DNA of 64,000 bases, from positions 124,001 to 188,000 of the forward strand of contig JAFYRX010000055.1 of the NCBI GenBank assembly GCA_017546725.1, given 5' to 3'. Each line of letters opens with the position of its first letter. The first letter of the stretch is position 1. The notes under the pieces are model-generated. The model saw nothing but the letters and a program-made list of their open reading frames with translations, was not told where the DNA came from and did no database searches. Origin of the DNA: Alistipes sp. (GTDB lineage: Bacteria > Bacteroidota > Bacteroidia > Bacteroidales > Rikenellaceae). Positions 8,861-17,553 of the stretch are shown here, one piece after another. The translations under genes and the position numbers were made by a program.

Positions 8861-10927
8861 ATGACACCAAATAAGAACAAAAACAACAAAAACAAAGGAA
8901 ACATAAAGGTTATCCGAATCAACGGTATGTGGATTTGGGGAGCCATTATTGCTATCATCATCGGCTACTCATTCTTCTCGAATGGCCCATCACAGCCCGT
9001 AGCAGGCGATTGGAATACTGTCGAGAAGATGATTCGCGATGGCGAGGTGGAGAGAATCGAGGTACTCAATAAGAATACCGCCAAAGTATATCTCACCGAG
9101 GATGCTATCGCTAAATATCGCGCCGATGAAAATAGCCGTTTCAAGGGCATACCCGAACACGGTGAACAATTGTACTTTACCATTGGTTCTGTTGAAATTC
9201 TTGACCGCGACGTTAAGCAAGCCGTAGAGGACGCAGCATTGGAGGGCGTGCAGAGCCCTGTCAGCATAAAGTATCAGAATGAGAATCACAGTTGGAGCGA
9301 CATAGCGCTTAATCTTTTGCCGTGGCTGTTCCTTATCGGTGTATGGTTCTTCTTCATCCGCAGTATGACTCGTGGTGGTGCAGGCGGCGCTGGTAATATT
9401 ATGAACGTAGGCAAGGCCCGCGCACAAGTATTCGACAAGGACGACCAGACCAAGAAGCGTGTCACATTCAAGGATGTCGCAGGTTTGGAGGAGGCCAAAG
9501 TCGAGATTATGGAGATTGTAGACTTCTTGCGCAAGGCTGATAAATACCGTGAATTGGGTGCCAAGATTCCCAAGGGTGCATTGTTAGTAGGCCCTCCGGG
9601 AACAGGTAAGACTCTTTTGGCAAAAGCCGTAGCAGGAGAGGCCAATGTGCCGTTCTTGTCAATCTCGGGTTCCGACTTTGTCGAAATGTTCGTCGGTGTA
9701 GGTGCTTCACGTGTCCGCGACCTGTTTGAGCAAGCCAAAGAGAAGGCCCCTTGTATCGTATTCATAGATGAGATTGACGCCATTGGTCGTGCCCGAGGTA
9801 AAAACGCTGGTTTCTCGGGCAATGATGAGCGTGAGAATACACTCAACCAATTGCTTACCGAGATGGATGGATTCCAGACCAATGCGGGTGTTATCGTATT
9901 GGCCGCTACCAACCGTGTAGATATTTTGGATAAAGCGTTGATGCGCGCAGGACGTTTTGACCGCCAGATTGACGTTGGTCTGCCCGATGTCAAGGAGCGT
10001 GAGGCAATCTTCAACGTACACCTTCGCAGCATTAAACTTGAGGACAACATTGACCGCACGTTCTTGGCAAAGCAGACTCCTGGATTCTCAGGCGCAGATA
10101 TTGCCAACGTATGTAACGAGGCGGCATTGATAGCAGCACGAAATAACAAGAAGAGCGTAACACGCGAAGATTTCATCGCAGCCATCGACCGTATTGTTGG
10201 CGGTTTGGAGAAACGCAATAAAACAATGTCGCAGGCTGAGCGACGTGCAACGGCTATCCACGAGGCTGGACACGCTACGGTTATGTGGTTATCGCCCGAA
10301 TGTGACCCCGTATTGAAGGTTACTATCATTCCGCGTGGCAAGAGCCTTGGAGCGACGTGGTCGGTACCCGATGAGGAGCGAGTTCACGTGACCGATGCTA
10401 CCCTTTCGGAGCAGTTGGCTGGTATGCTCGGTGGCCGAATTGCCGAAGAGGTTAATTACGGCACACTTGGCGCTGGTGCGTTGAGCGACTTGGAGCGTGC
10501 TACGAAGATGACCTATGCTATGGTAGCATACTATGGTATGAGCAAGAAGATTGGCCCGATGAGTTTCTACGACTCTACAGGCTCTCGCGATACGTTCACA
10601 AAGCCATACAGCGAGCATACGGCAATCGAAATTGACAATGAGGTACGTCGTATTCTGGAAGAGGCGTACGCACGCGCAAAAGAGATTATCGAAAAGAATA
10701 ACGACAAGATTAATGAGATGGCCGACCTTCTGCTTGAGAAGGAGACTATCTATGCAGAAGACATAGAGGCTATATTGGGAGAATCGGCACAATCGCTCAA
10801 AAACAAGAGTCAAAGCAACGAGCAACCTATTGCAGAGTCGACTACCGATAAGGATAACAACGGCGCAACAATAGAGCCCGAGCCAGCAATAAGCCCTGCA
10901 ACAAAAGACCTCGTAAACAACCTTTAA
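8861..10927 (+). CDS. ftsH: ATP-dependent zinc metalloprotease FtsH
   Basis: Membrane-anchored AAA+ protease that degrades misassembled membrane proteins and some regulators. Order of parts in 688 residues: a Lys/Asn-rich N tail, TM1 about 24-40, a periplasmic domain to about 145, TM2 about 148-168, the AAA+ module with Walker A GPPGTGKT at 244-251 and Walker [10 protein letters not shown], then the M41 peptidase with zinc motif HEAGH at 467-471. A low-complexity acidic/Ser/Thr tail follows residue 645. All catalytic residues are present. It is followed closely by cdsA and psd, so a membrane-homeostasis transcript (ftsH-cdsA-psd) is likely. Confidence 0.97.
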   Translation: MTPNKNKNNKNKGNIKVIRINGMWIWGAIIAIIIGYSFFSNGPSQPVAGDWNTVEKMIRDGEVERIEVLNKNTAKVYLTEDAIAKYRADENSRFKGIPEHGEQLYFTIGSVEILDRDVKQAVEDAALEGVQSPVSIKYQNENHSWSDIALNLLPWLFLIGVWFFFIRSMTRGGAGGAGNIMNVGKARAQVFDKDDQTKKRVTFKDVAGLEEAKVEIMEIVDFLRKADKYRELGAKIPKGALLVGPPGTGKTLLAKAVAGEANVPFLSISGSDFVEMFVGVGASRVRDLFEQAKEKAPCIVFIDEIDAIGRARGKNAGFSGNDERENTLNQLLTEMDGFQTNAGVIVLAATNRVDILDKALMRAGRFDRQIDVGLPDVKEREAIFNVHLRSIKLEDNIDRTFLAKQTPGFSGADIANVCNEAALIAARNNKKSVTREDFIAAIDRIVGGLEKRNKTMSQAERRATAIHEAGHATVMWLSPECDPVLKVTIIPRGKSLGATWSVPDEERVHVTDATLSEQLAGMLGGRIAEEVNYGTLGAGALSDLERATKMTYAMVAYYGMSKKIGPMSFYDSTGSRDTFTKPYSEHTAIEIDNEVRRILEEAYARAKEIIEKNNDKINEMADLLLEKETIYAEDIEAILGESAQSLKNKSQSNEQPIAESTTDKDNNGATIEPEPAISPATKDLVNNL

Positions 10928-10941
10928 CCCACTTGAGACCT

Positions 10942-11805
10942 ATGGGAAGTAAAATGAAGAACCTTATAATACGCACAGCCAGCGGAGCCGTTATGCTCGT
11001 AGTGTTGTTGGGTGCTATATTGGCATCAAAGTGGAGTTTTATGGCGCTTATGGCTGCAATTGCCGTTGGAGGGATGTGGGAGTTCTACCGCTTCTGCGAA
11101 AAGGCTGGTTATCAGCCAATGAAGTGGTTGGGAATCTTTGTCGGCATTACAATTTTTGTTACAAGTTTTGCCGCATCACTCTTCCTGGACACTGAGGTTG
11201 ATGGTATGGGCGCAATAATATTAATGGTTACATTACCACTGCTTGTCTTGGCAATGCCCATAATGGCAATATGTGAACTATACCGCAAGAGTTCTACTCC
11301 GATAGCCAACATAGCAACATCGATTTTAGGTGCTATATACGCAGCATTTCCTATGTCGCTGATGCTGATAATCCCATTATTGCTCGGCAATGGGGTGTGG
11401 AATCCGTGGATAGTGATATTCTACGTGTTCATCATTTGGGCCAACGATGTATTTGCCTACCTATTTGGCATTACACTCGGCAAGCACCGCCTATTTGAGC
11501 GTATCTCGCCCAAGAAGTCGTGGGAAGGATTCTTCGGAGGATTATTGGGCGCGATGGCTATGGGCTATGCAGCATCAATCGTTGTCGAGGGCAATGCAAT
11601 AGTATGGATTGGATTGGCATTGGTAGCAGCCATATCTGGCGTGTTCGGAGATTTGATAGAGTCGATGTTCAAGCGCTCGATAGACATAAAGGATTCGGGC
11701 AACATCATACCTGGTCACGGTGGATGGTTAGACCGTTTCGACGCGCTGATTATTTCGGCTCCATTTGTATTTGTTTATGCTTGCATATATTGCTTTATAA
11801 TTTGA
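10942..11805 (+). CDS. cdsA: Phosphatidate cytidylyltransferase CdsA
   Basis: Makes CDP-diacylglycerol from CTP and phosphatidic acid, the branch point of phospholipid synthesis. It is an integral membrane protein with about eight hydrophobic segments and the C-terminal CDS signature KDSGNIIPGHGGWLDRFDAL. An in-frame TTG occurs at 10933, but ATG codons at 10942 and 10954 (MKNLIIRT) are better starts; I use 10942 and regard 10954 as equally plausible. It starts 14 bases after ftsH and is followed by psd, which acts two steps later on the same pathway. Confidence 0.94.
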   Translation: MGSKMKNLIIRTASGAVMLVVLLGAILASKWSFMALMAAIAVGGMWEFYRFCEKAGYQPMKWLGIFVGITIFVTSFAASLFLDTEVDGMGAIILMVTLPLLVLAMPIMAICELYRKSSTPIANIATSILGAIYAAFPMSLMLIIPLLLGNGVWNPWIVIFYVFIIWANDVFAYLFGITLGKHRLFERISPKKSWEGFFGGLLGAMAMGYAASIVVEGNAIVWIGLALVAAISGVFGDLIESMFKRSIDIKDSGNIIPGHGGWLDRFDALIISAPFVFVYACIYCFII

Positions 11806-11834
11806 TATAGAAACCTAAACTAAAACTCAACGAT

Positions 11835-12503
11835 ATGAAAATCAATAAGGAGGGTTATAAAATCATCACCACATCGGGTATCATCTGTTTGATATTGTGG
11901 TCACTCATCTACTATTTCCAGAGCCACCATTCAGGTATGGGTCTGCTTGTCACATCGGCCGTTATACTTATTGCTTTCTGGTTCTTCATCGTAGCCTTCT
12001 TCCGTGAGCCTCGTCGCGTGAAGATTCACGACTCGGACTTGGTATTTTCGCCTTGCGACGGACGTGTTGTAGTTACGGAGGTCGTTTATGAGGATGAGTA
12101 TATGAAGAAGGATATGTTGCAAATTTCGATTTTTATGTCGGTTACCAACATCCATATGAACTGGTTGCCGGTAAGCGGTGTGGTTGATTACTACAAGTAT
12201 CACCCTGGACGCTTCCTTATCGCTTGGCACCCCAAGTCATCTACCGAGAATGAGCGTACAACAACCGTTGTCAAGATGGACGACGGCCGTAAGATATTGT
12301 TCCGTCAGGTTGCTGGACTTATCGCCCGCCGTATTGTATCGTACATCAAGGTCGGTGACAAGGTGAATCAGAATGATGTATTCGGATTTATCAAGTTCGG
12401 TTCGAGAATTGATGTATTGGTTCCGAAGGATAGCGAGTTATTGGTAGAGATTGGCGACCCCGTAGTTGGTTCACAGACACCGCTCGTACGCTTGCAAAAA
12501 TAA
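11835..12503 (+). CDS. psd: Phosphatidylserine decarboxylase (short form)
   Basis: Decarboxylates phosphatidylserine to phosphatidylethanolamine. It belongs to the short, archaetidylserine-decarboxylase-like class (222 residues) common in Bacteroidota. Two hydrophobic segments lie near the N terminus (about 10-60). The self-processing site is FGSRID near residue 184, where the Ser after Gly becomes the pyruvoyl group; this replaces the LGST of the long enzymes. It is adjacent to cdsA, consistent with one phospholipid operon. Phosphatidylserine synthase is not in the window. Confidence 0.93.
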   Translation: MKINKEGYKIITTSGIICLILWSLIYYFQSHHSGMGLLVTSAVILIAFWFFIVAFFREPRRVKIHDSDLVFSPCDGRVVVTEVVYEDEYMKKDMLQISIFMSVTNIHMNWLPVSGVVDYYKYHPGRFLIAWHPKSSTENERTTTVVKMDDGRKILFRQVAGLIARRIVSYIKVGDKVNQNDVFGFIKFGSRIDVLVPKDSELLVEIGDPVVGSQTPLVRLQK

Positions 12504-12530
12504 TTATAGCAATAGTAAAAGAGGGAGCAG

Positions 12531-13637
12531 ATGACTATCACACCACAAGGCATATTACGTTTTACAGTCGGAGCATTGCTTACGGCTACCGTACTGTTCC
12601 TGGTATGGTACTTTAGTTCGGTAGTTATCTACATACTAGTATCGGCCGTATTGGCCATTATGGGCCGACCGTTGGTAAATTGGCTCTCACGCCGACATAT
12701 CGGCAAATTCCTGATGCCTCGTTGGGCAGCAGCGACGGTAACACTTGTTGCTATAGCGGTTATATTCGTTGCGGTATTCTCGCTTTTTATCCCGCTTATC
12801 TTCAGCAAGATTAACGAATTTACACACTTGGACTTTGCGCAGGTATTGGCATCGGTAGAGGAGCCCATAGCACACGCTCAGGCTTACCTACAACGTACGT
12901 TTGCGCTTCCCGAGATGCAATTTTCGTTGAGCGAGACTATCATTTCAGCACTCAAGGATTTCATCAATTACAATACGCTAAACAGCACATTTACGTCGAT
13001 TATAAACATTGCATTATCGACACTCATCAGCGTATTTTCTATCGCATTCATTACATTCTTCTTCCTCAAGGAGGATGGTTTGTTCTACTCGATGGTGACG
13101 GCAATGTTCCCCGACCGTTTGCAGGCAAATGTTACACGCGCATTGGATTCAATATCGGTACTGTTGGCTCGTTATTTTACGGGTATATTCACCGAGAGTC
13201 TTATTCTTATGGTTATCATATCGACCATTATGATTCTGTTTGGTATGAAGACTGACAACGCCCTGCTTATCGGCTTGATTATGGGTGTAATGAACGTTAT
13301 TCCATACGCAGGTCCGCTGATGGGTGGCATACTATCGGCATTCATCGGCATAGTTACTCCCATCGAGGGTTATACTGCCATCAGCACGGCTGTCGTAATC
13401 TGCGTGACGCTGTTCTGCATAAAGGGCTTTGATGATTTTGTATTGCAGCCCACTATCTATTCCGAGCGAGTAAAGGCACATCCGCTGGAGATATTCCTGG
13501 TAATACTCATAGCGGGTTATATGGCAGGAATCCTGGGTATGTTGTTGGCAATACCATCATATACCGTGTTGCGTGTATTGGCCAAAGAGTTCTTCTCGGA
13601 GTTCTCGCTTGTAAAGAAGCTCACGCAGAATATCTAA
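12531..13637 (+). CDS. AI-2E family (PerM-type) membrane transporter
   Basis: A 368-residue polytopic membrane protein of the AI-2E/UPF0118 family, with about seven or eight hydrophobic segments and the family-typical DFVLQPTIYSERVKAHPLEIFLVIL region near residue 305. Members have been linked to export of small molecules and to ion antiport; the name AI-2E does not establish autoinducer transport here. It follows psd by 27 bases and precedes riboflavin kinase by 37 bases, so it probably belongs to the same long plus-strand transcript. Confidence 0.9.
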   Translation: MTITPQGILRFTVGALLTATVLFLVWYFSSVVIYILVSAVLAIMGRPLVNWLSRRHIGKFLMPRWAAATVTLVAIAVIFVAVFSLFIPLIFSKINEFTHLDFAQVLASVEEPIAHAQAYLQRTFALPEMQFSLSETIISALKDFINYNTLNSTFTSIINIALSTLISVFSIAFITFFFLKEDGLFYSMVTAMFPDRLQANVTRALDSISVLLARYFTGIFTESLILMVIISTIMILFGMKTDNALLIGLIMGVMNVIPYAGPLMGGILSAFIGIVTPIEGYTAISTAVVICVTLFCIKGFDDFVLQPTIYSERVKAHPLEIFLVILIAGYMAGILGMLLAIPSYTVLRVLAKEFFSEFSLVKKLTQNI

Positions 13638-13674
13638 CCCCAATAGCAGAAAGCAATATTCGAGTCAGAGATTT

Positions 13675-14034
13675 ATGAAAAAAACTATAAAGGGTAAGGT
13701 TATTCACGGAGCGAAGTTGGGCCGACAGTTAGGGTTTCCTACGGCCAATCTTGATGCAAGCAGACTCTCGGAAGTGGATAATGGCGTATATGCTGCTCGG
13801 ATAAAGGTCGCAGGGCGAAACTACAATGCAATGGCCAACATCGGCACACGCCCCTCGGTAGATGGACACACAAGATTGCTGGAGATACATATATTTAATT
13901 ATAGAGGCTCACTCTACGGCCGATACGTTAAAATCAATCTACTGAAGAAGATTCGCGACGAACAACGATTCGAATCTATTGAGGCCTTGAAAGAGCAATT
14001 ACTCCGTGATGCCGAAGAGTGTAAAAGAGAATAA
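13675..14034 (+). CDS. Stand-alone riboflavin kinase (RFK domain only)
   Basis: Phosphorylates riboflavin to FMN. The 119 residues correspond to the C-terminal kinase domain of bifunctional RibF: GKVIHGAKLGRQLGFPTAN at 7-25 (ATP/Mg site, PTAN at 22-25), NIGTRPSVDG at 55-64 and the catalytic Glu70 in LLEIHIFNYRG. The N-terminal FAD synthetase (nucleotidyltransferase) domain is absent, and only 37 bases separate the ATG from the upstream gene, so it has not simply been split off by a frameshift. FAD synthesis must be encoded elsewhere, either by a separate enzyme or by a second, full-length RibF. Confidence 0.88.
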   Translation: MKKTIKGKVIHGAKLGRQLGFPTANLDASRLSEVDNGVYAARIKVAGRNYNAMANIGTRPSVDGHTRLLEIHIFNYRGSLYGRYVKINLLKKIRDEQRFESIEALKEQLLRDAEECKRE

Positions 14035-14046
14035 AGAAATATAGAG

Positions 14047-14080
14047 ATGGGCTGTCCAACACGTTTGTTGAGCAGCCCAT
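14047..14080. terminator. Terminator between riboflavin kinase and convergent membrane-protein gene
   Basis: Stem ATGGGCTG...CAGCCCAT, continuing with CAACA/TGTTG across a two-base mismatch (14047-14061 with 14066-14080). Confidence 0.7.
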
Positions 14081-14157
14081 TTGCTATTAGATAATTGTAT
14101 TACAGAGAGAGGCGTCGTAAATAGAACAACATATAAAAAACGGCCACAACGGGGCTG

Positions 14158-14589
14158 TTATACGATTTCACTTATCCTCGGTCTTCTGACCAAATCAACA
14201 AGTGTAATGATAACATATACTATGATACTGTATATAGGAGCAATTAGCGCGACCTTCAAGCCACCCATATATACCGAGAAAGGAAACTGGTCGCCATTCT
14301 CCTGTATCACTTGTGCGATGTCGCTAATTCCAAGAAGGAAACTTATAATACCAATTGCAATAGCAACCTTCCCCAGACTCTGAACCCACGCGGGGGCTTT
14401 CCACGCCGCAAATAATGCACACACCAACGTGAGTGTTATTGCAGCCATACCCCACCAGCCTCCAGCCATAAACGCATCAACGATACTGAATGTATTAGCA
14501 GGAGCCTCCATAATAATCGGAGCCGTAGTTGCTCCTTCTGCCACGATGGGTTGCATTACCACATCGGCACTTAAAAAATTCGACAACAT
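14158..14589 (-). CDS. Small three-helix membrane protein, possibly ExbB/TolQ-like
   Basis: 143 residues with three clear hydrophobic segments (about 45-62, 72-88 and 112-132). The last part, GGLKVALIAPIYSIIVYVI, resembles the third helix of the MotA/TolQ/ExbB proton-channel family, but the large cytoplasmic loop of those proteins is missing and no TolR/ExbD partner is adjacent, so the assignment is tentative. It is transcribed divergently from the membrane-anchored LytTR regulator at 14806, sharing a 216-base intergenic region, and may be a target of that regulator (inference). A consensus promoter precedes it. Confidence 0.7.
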   Translation of the reverse strand: MLSNFLSADVVMQPIVAEGATTAPIIMEAPANTFSIVDAFMAGGWWGMAAITLTLVCALFAAWKAPAWVQSLGKVAIAIGIISFLLGISDIAQVIQENGDQFPFSVYMGGLKVALIAPIYSIIVYVIITLVDLVRRPRISEIV

Positions 14590-14638
14590 AATTTTCTTGC
14601 ATTAGATTAAACAAAAATTAAACTTTGGATATCCACTG

Positions 14639-14671
14639 CAAAGATAGAGTCAGATAGAGGTTTTTGAGAAA
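14639..14671 (-). promoter_or_regulatory. Promoter of the small membrane-protein gene
   Basis: On the minus strand: TTTC (14671-14668), 21 bases, TATCTTTG (14646-14639), 49 bases upstream of the ATG at 14589. The -7 element is a perfect match. Confidence 0.55.
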
Positions 14672-14805
14672 TTTTAAGTCTGTCAAAACCCATTATCAGC
14701 GTGTAGAATCCCCATATTGCGACAAAAGAGGGTTTCGGCAAAAGCAATCTATTACGCATAATTGGAGTTTTTTTTATAATTTTACAATCAAAACAACAAC
14801 TCTGT

Positions 14806-15540
14806 ATGCGATATTTGGCAATTGTAGGATATTGGATTGCAGCAATGTTTATCATTGCTCTTGTTATGGTGAGTTTCGATTACTCGCTCGCGCGTGCTAT
14901 GTTTCTTGGCTCGCTATATCTGCCTGCACTATTATGTTTACGATTGATGATACCTCAAATAGATTTCAATCGCCCCAAAGAGGCTATCCGAGACACAACG
15001 CTTATCATTTCGGGTGTGACAATCCTAACCATACTATTGATGTTAATAGCAAATATCGACTGTTCGATTTATGCGGGTTGCAACGTTCCGTCAACAATAA
15101 TTAATCCCGCATTTGTCATCATCATCCTTTTCGCCATCGCTATTCCGCAATTCGCATTAGAGCGTTGGTTCGACAAACGCCAGCAACTCCACCCTCAAAG
15201 CATAGAGTTTATCTCTGACCGCCGCAAAGTGAAGGTTGTAATGAATGATATTGCCTACGTCGAGAGCAACGATTCGGAGGTATGGATACACCTTGCGAAC
15301 GAAGATACCTATCGCACGAAAACATCTATTTCACAATGGGTATCAATTTTAGACAATGGCAATTTCACAAGAATACACCGCTCGTATCTCGTAAACAGAC
15401 TCTATGTTGATAGACTCGATGCAGGTTGCATACATATATCAAATGCCTCTCTGCCAATATCCCGCAAATACAAAGAGAGCGTACAGCAACATTTCGCGCC
15501 ACTCATTCAGCCCACAATCAATATAGAGGCCACAAAATAA
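14806..15540 (+). CDS. Membrane-anchored LytTR-type transcription regulator
   Basis: 244 residues. The N-terminal half has four hydrophobic segments (about 3-25, 28-46, 65-84 and 95-116). The C-terminal half (about 140-235) is a LytTR DNA-binding domain, recognised by IEFISDRRKVKVVMNDIAYV, the FTRIHRSYLVN motif and SNASLPISRKYKESV. There is no receiver domain, so this is not a classical response regulator; a membrane signal or bound partner would control it (inference). It is divergent from a small membrane-protein gene, the arrangement usual for regulator-target pairs. It ends at a bidirectional terminator shared with yidC. Confidence 0.88.
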   Translation: MRYLAIVGYWIAAMFIIALVMVSFDYSLARAMFLGSLYLPALLCLRLMIPQIDFNRPKEAIRDTTLIISGVTILTILLMLIANIDCSIYAGCNVPSTIINPAFVIIILFAIAIPQFALERWFDKRQQLHPQSIEFISDRRKVKVVMNDIAYVESNDSEVWIHLANEDTYRTKTSISQWVSILDNGNFTRIHRSYLVNRLYVDRLDAGCIHISNASLPISRKYKESVQQHFAPLIQPTINIEATK

Positions 15541-15578
15541 AATAACTCCCGCAATATTTGATTATCGCAGGAGTTATT
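15541..15578. terminator. Bidirectional terminator between LytTR gene and yidC
   Basis: Stem AATAACTCC(C)GC (15541-15552) with GC(A)GGAGTTATT (15567-15578), nearly perfect, placed between two convergent genes. Confidence 0.8.
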
Positions 15579-15602
15579 GCATATCAAACTATTAAATGTG
15601 CG

Positions 15603-17534
15603 CTATCTGCGCTTTCCACCTTTGGCCTTCTCCTGCTGACGCATCATCTCCTCCTGCTGACGCATCAACTCCTCGTAACGAAGTTGGAATTTAGACTTCT
15701 TCTTATTCTTCTGCTTGGCTGCATTGCGCTCCATCATTGCGTGAATCTTGTCATCATCCACAAATCGACGGATAGCAGTCATCTGAATCATCGTAATAAG
15801 TTGCGACAACAGATAGTAGTAGCACAAGCCCGAAGCATAATCATTAAACCAGAAGAGCATCATCACGGGCATCATATATACCATCATAAACTTCATACCT
15901 GCCATCTGAGGTTGAGCCGACTGCTGATTGTATGTAAACATCGAGAATCCAATCATTGCCGCGCCCATCAACAGACAGAACAGACTGACGTGGTCGCCAT
16001 AGAAGGGGATGGTGAAAGGCAAGTTCAACACGCTATCGTATGACGAAAGGTCGTCGGCCCACAAGAAAGGCTGCGCACGCAACTCGATACTTACGGGGAA
16101 GAAGCGGAACAACGCCCACAACAAAGGCAACTGAATCAACATAGGCAAGCAACCTCCCATAGGGTTAATACCCGCCTTTTTGTAGAGATTCATCATCGCC
16201 TGCTGCTTCTTCATAGCATCCTCCTCGCGGGGATACTTCTCGTTCAGGGCATCCAACTCGGGCTTAATCACGCGCATCTTGGCTGTCGAGAGATAACTCT
16301 TATAGGTCAGCGGGAAGATAAGCAACTTAACCAAAACGGTCAAGATAAGGATGATGACACCGAAACTACTGATATACTTACTCAAGAAGTCAAACACAGG
16401 AATCACAACCCAACGATTGAACCAACCAACTAACCAGCCACCGAGCGGAATCAAACGCTCCATAGCAATCTTCTCGCCATCGGGACCAACAACATCCGTC
16501 AACACGGCATACTTGTTAGGACCACAGTAGAACGAGAAATTATACTCAGTAGTTTGAGCATTGTAGGGCAAGCCCAAACGTGCAGAATAGTTCTTGATAT
16601 AGCCCGAATCCTTTGACTCTGTTGTAAAGCCCATATCGGAATATGCAAAGTTGCCGTGAGCAATAAATGCCTGCGAGAAGAACTGCTGGCGGAATGCCAC
16701 CCAATTAACCTCCGACTGCACCTGCTCAGACTTTGAATCCTCGCTCATACCCAAATCCTCAACCGACTCCTCGCCAGGCAAGCGATATGAGAGAGTAGTG
16801 TACATATTCTCGGTTTTGAAACTACGCTCGTTCTGATATGTACGGTTAGCCCACTCGATGCCCAAAGTAGACTGCTGGGCCATAATCGGTGATAGGTTCA
16901 CCAACTTGACATTAAAGTCGAGCATATAGTCACGCGAAGGGTTCTTCTCATCGTACAATACATACTCATACTGCAAGTATGCACCCTCGGCCACCTGCAA
17001 CTGCATTACCAATCGCTGAGCATCACCCTCATGGCGCACACCCTCCGAAGAGAATACATACTCCGAAGTATTGACGGGCAGATTATTTAATCCCTGCTTA
17101 ATGTAGAACGACATATCGAACTTGGCTGTCTCGGGGTCATACAACACCACCTTCTCAGTACGCTCATCTTTCGGGGCAAACTTGGTATACTCATCGAGTG
17201 TAATCTTCTTCATCACACCACCCAAAGTCGAGAAGTCAACAGTCAAATAGTCATTCGACATTGTGACCATCTGTGCCTCGGCCTGACGTGCTGCAGCAAG
17301 ATAATCGCCATAGATGCTCTTCTCTCGCTCCTGCGCTGACTCGACATCACCCTCTGCTGAGGTCTCTGCTTGTGCTTCGGCCTCACTGTTTTCATTTGCT
17401 TGAGCAGCAACCTCCTCGGTCTGCACCTGCTCTAAATATTGCTGATATTCTGCTTGTTGTTTGGAACTGTACAACATATAGCCGATAAAAATCAGCGACA
17501 TAAGTACAACTCCGATAATCGTTTTCTTATCCAT
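15603..17534 (-). CDS. yidC: Membrane protein insertase YidC
   Basis: Inserts and folds inner-membrane proteins with or without SecYEG. Its 643 residues show the Gram-negative layout: N-terminal TM (IIGVVLMSLIFIGYMLYSS), a large periplasmic domain (about 60-360) and a C-terminal 60KD_IMP core of five helices, including FGVIILILTVLVKLLIFPLT and MGGCLPMLIQLPLLWALFRFF. The C terminus is a Gln/Met/Lys-rich basic tail (from about 605) of the type used for ribosome contact. It starts 19 bases after pyrG and is probably cotranscribed with it. Confidence 0.97.
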   Translation of the reverse strand: MDKKTIIGVVLMSLIFIGYMLYSSKQQAEYQQYLEQVQTEEVAAQANENSEAEAQAETSAEGDVESAQEREKSIYGDYLAAARQAEAQMVTMSNDYLTVDFSTLGGVMKKITLDEYTKFAPKDERTEKVVLYDPETAKFDMSFYIKQGLNNLPVNTSEYVFSSEGVRHEGDAQRLVMQLQVAEGAYLQYEYVLYDEKNPSRDYMLDFNVKLVNLSPIMAQQSTLGIEWANRTYQNERSFKTENMYTTLSYRLPGEESVEDLGMSEDSKSEQVQSEVNWVAFRQQFFSQAFIAHGNFAYSDMGFTTESKDSGYIKNYSARLGLPYNAQTTEYNFSFYCGPNKYAVLTDVVGPDGEKIAMERLIPLGGWLVGWFNRWVVIPVFDFLSKYISSFGVIILILTVLVKLLIFPLTYKSYLSTAKMRVIKPELDALNEKYPREEDAMKKQQAMMNLYKKAGINPMGGCLPMLIQLPLLWALFRFFPVSIELRAQPFLWADDLSSYDSVLNLPFTIPFYGDHVSLFCLLMGAAMIGFSMFTYNQQSAQPQMAGMKFMMVYMMPVMMLFWFNDYASGLCYYYLLSQLITMIQMTAIRRFVDDDKIHAMMERNAAKQKNKKKSKFQLRYEELMRQQEEMMRQQEKAKGGKRR

Positions 17535-17553
17535 CTCTTGGGTTTATACGTTA

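Noticed and set aside
9286..10341. 351-codon open frame opposite ftsH
   Set aside because: Antisense shadow of the highly conserved AAA+ and peptidase domains; no recognisable protein features.
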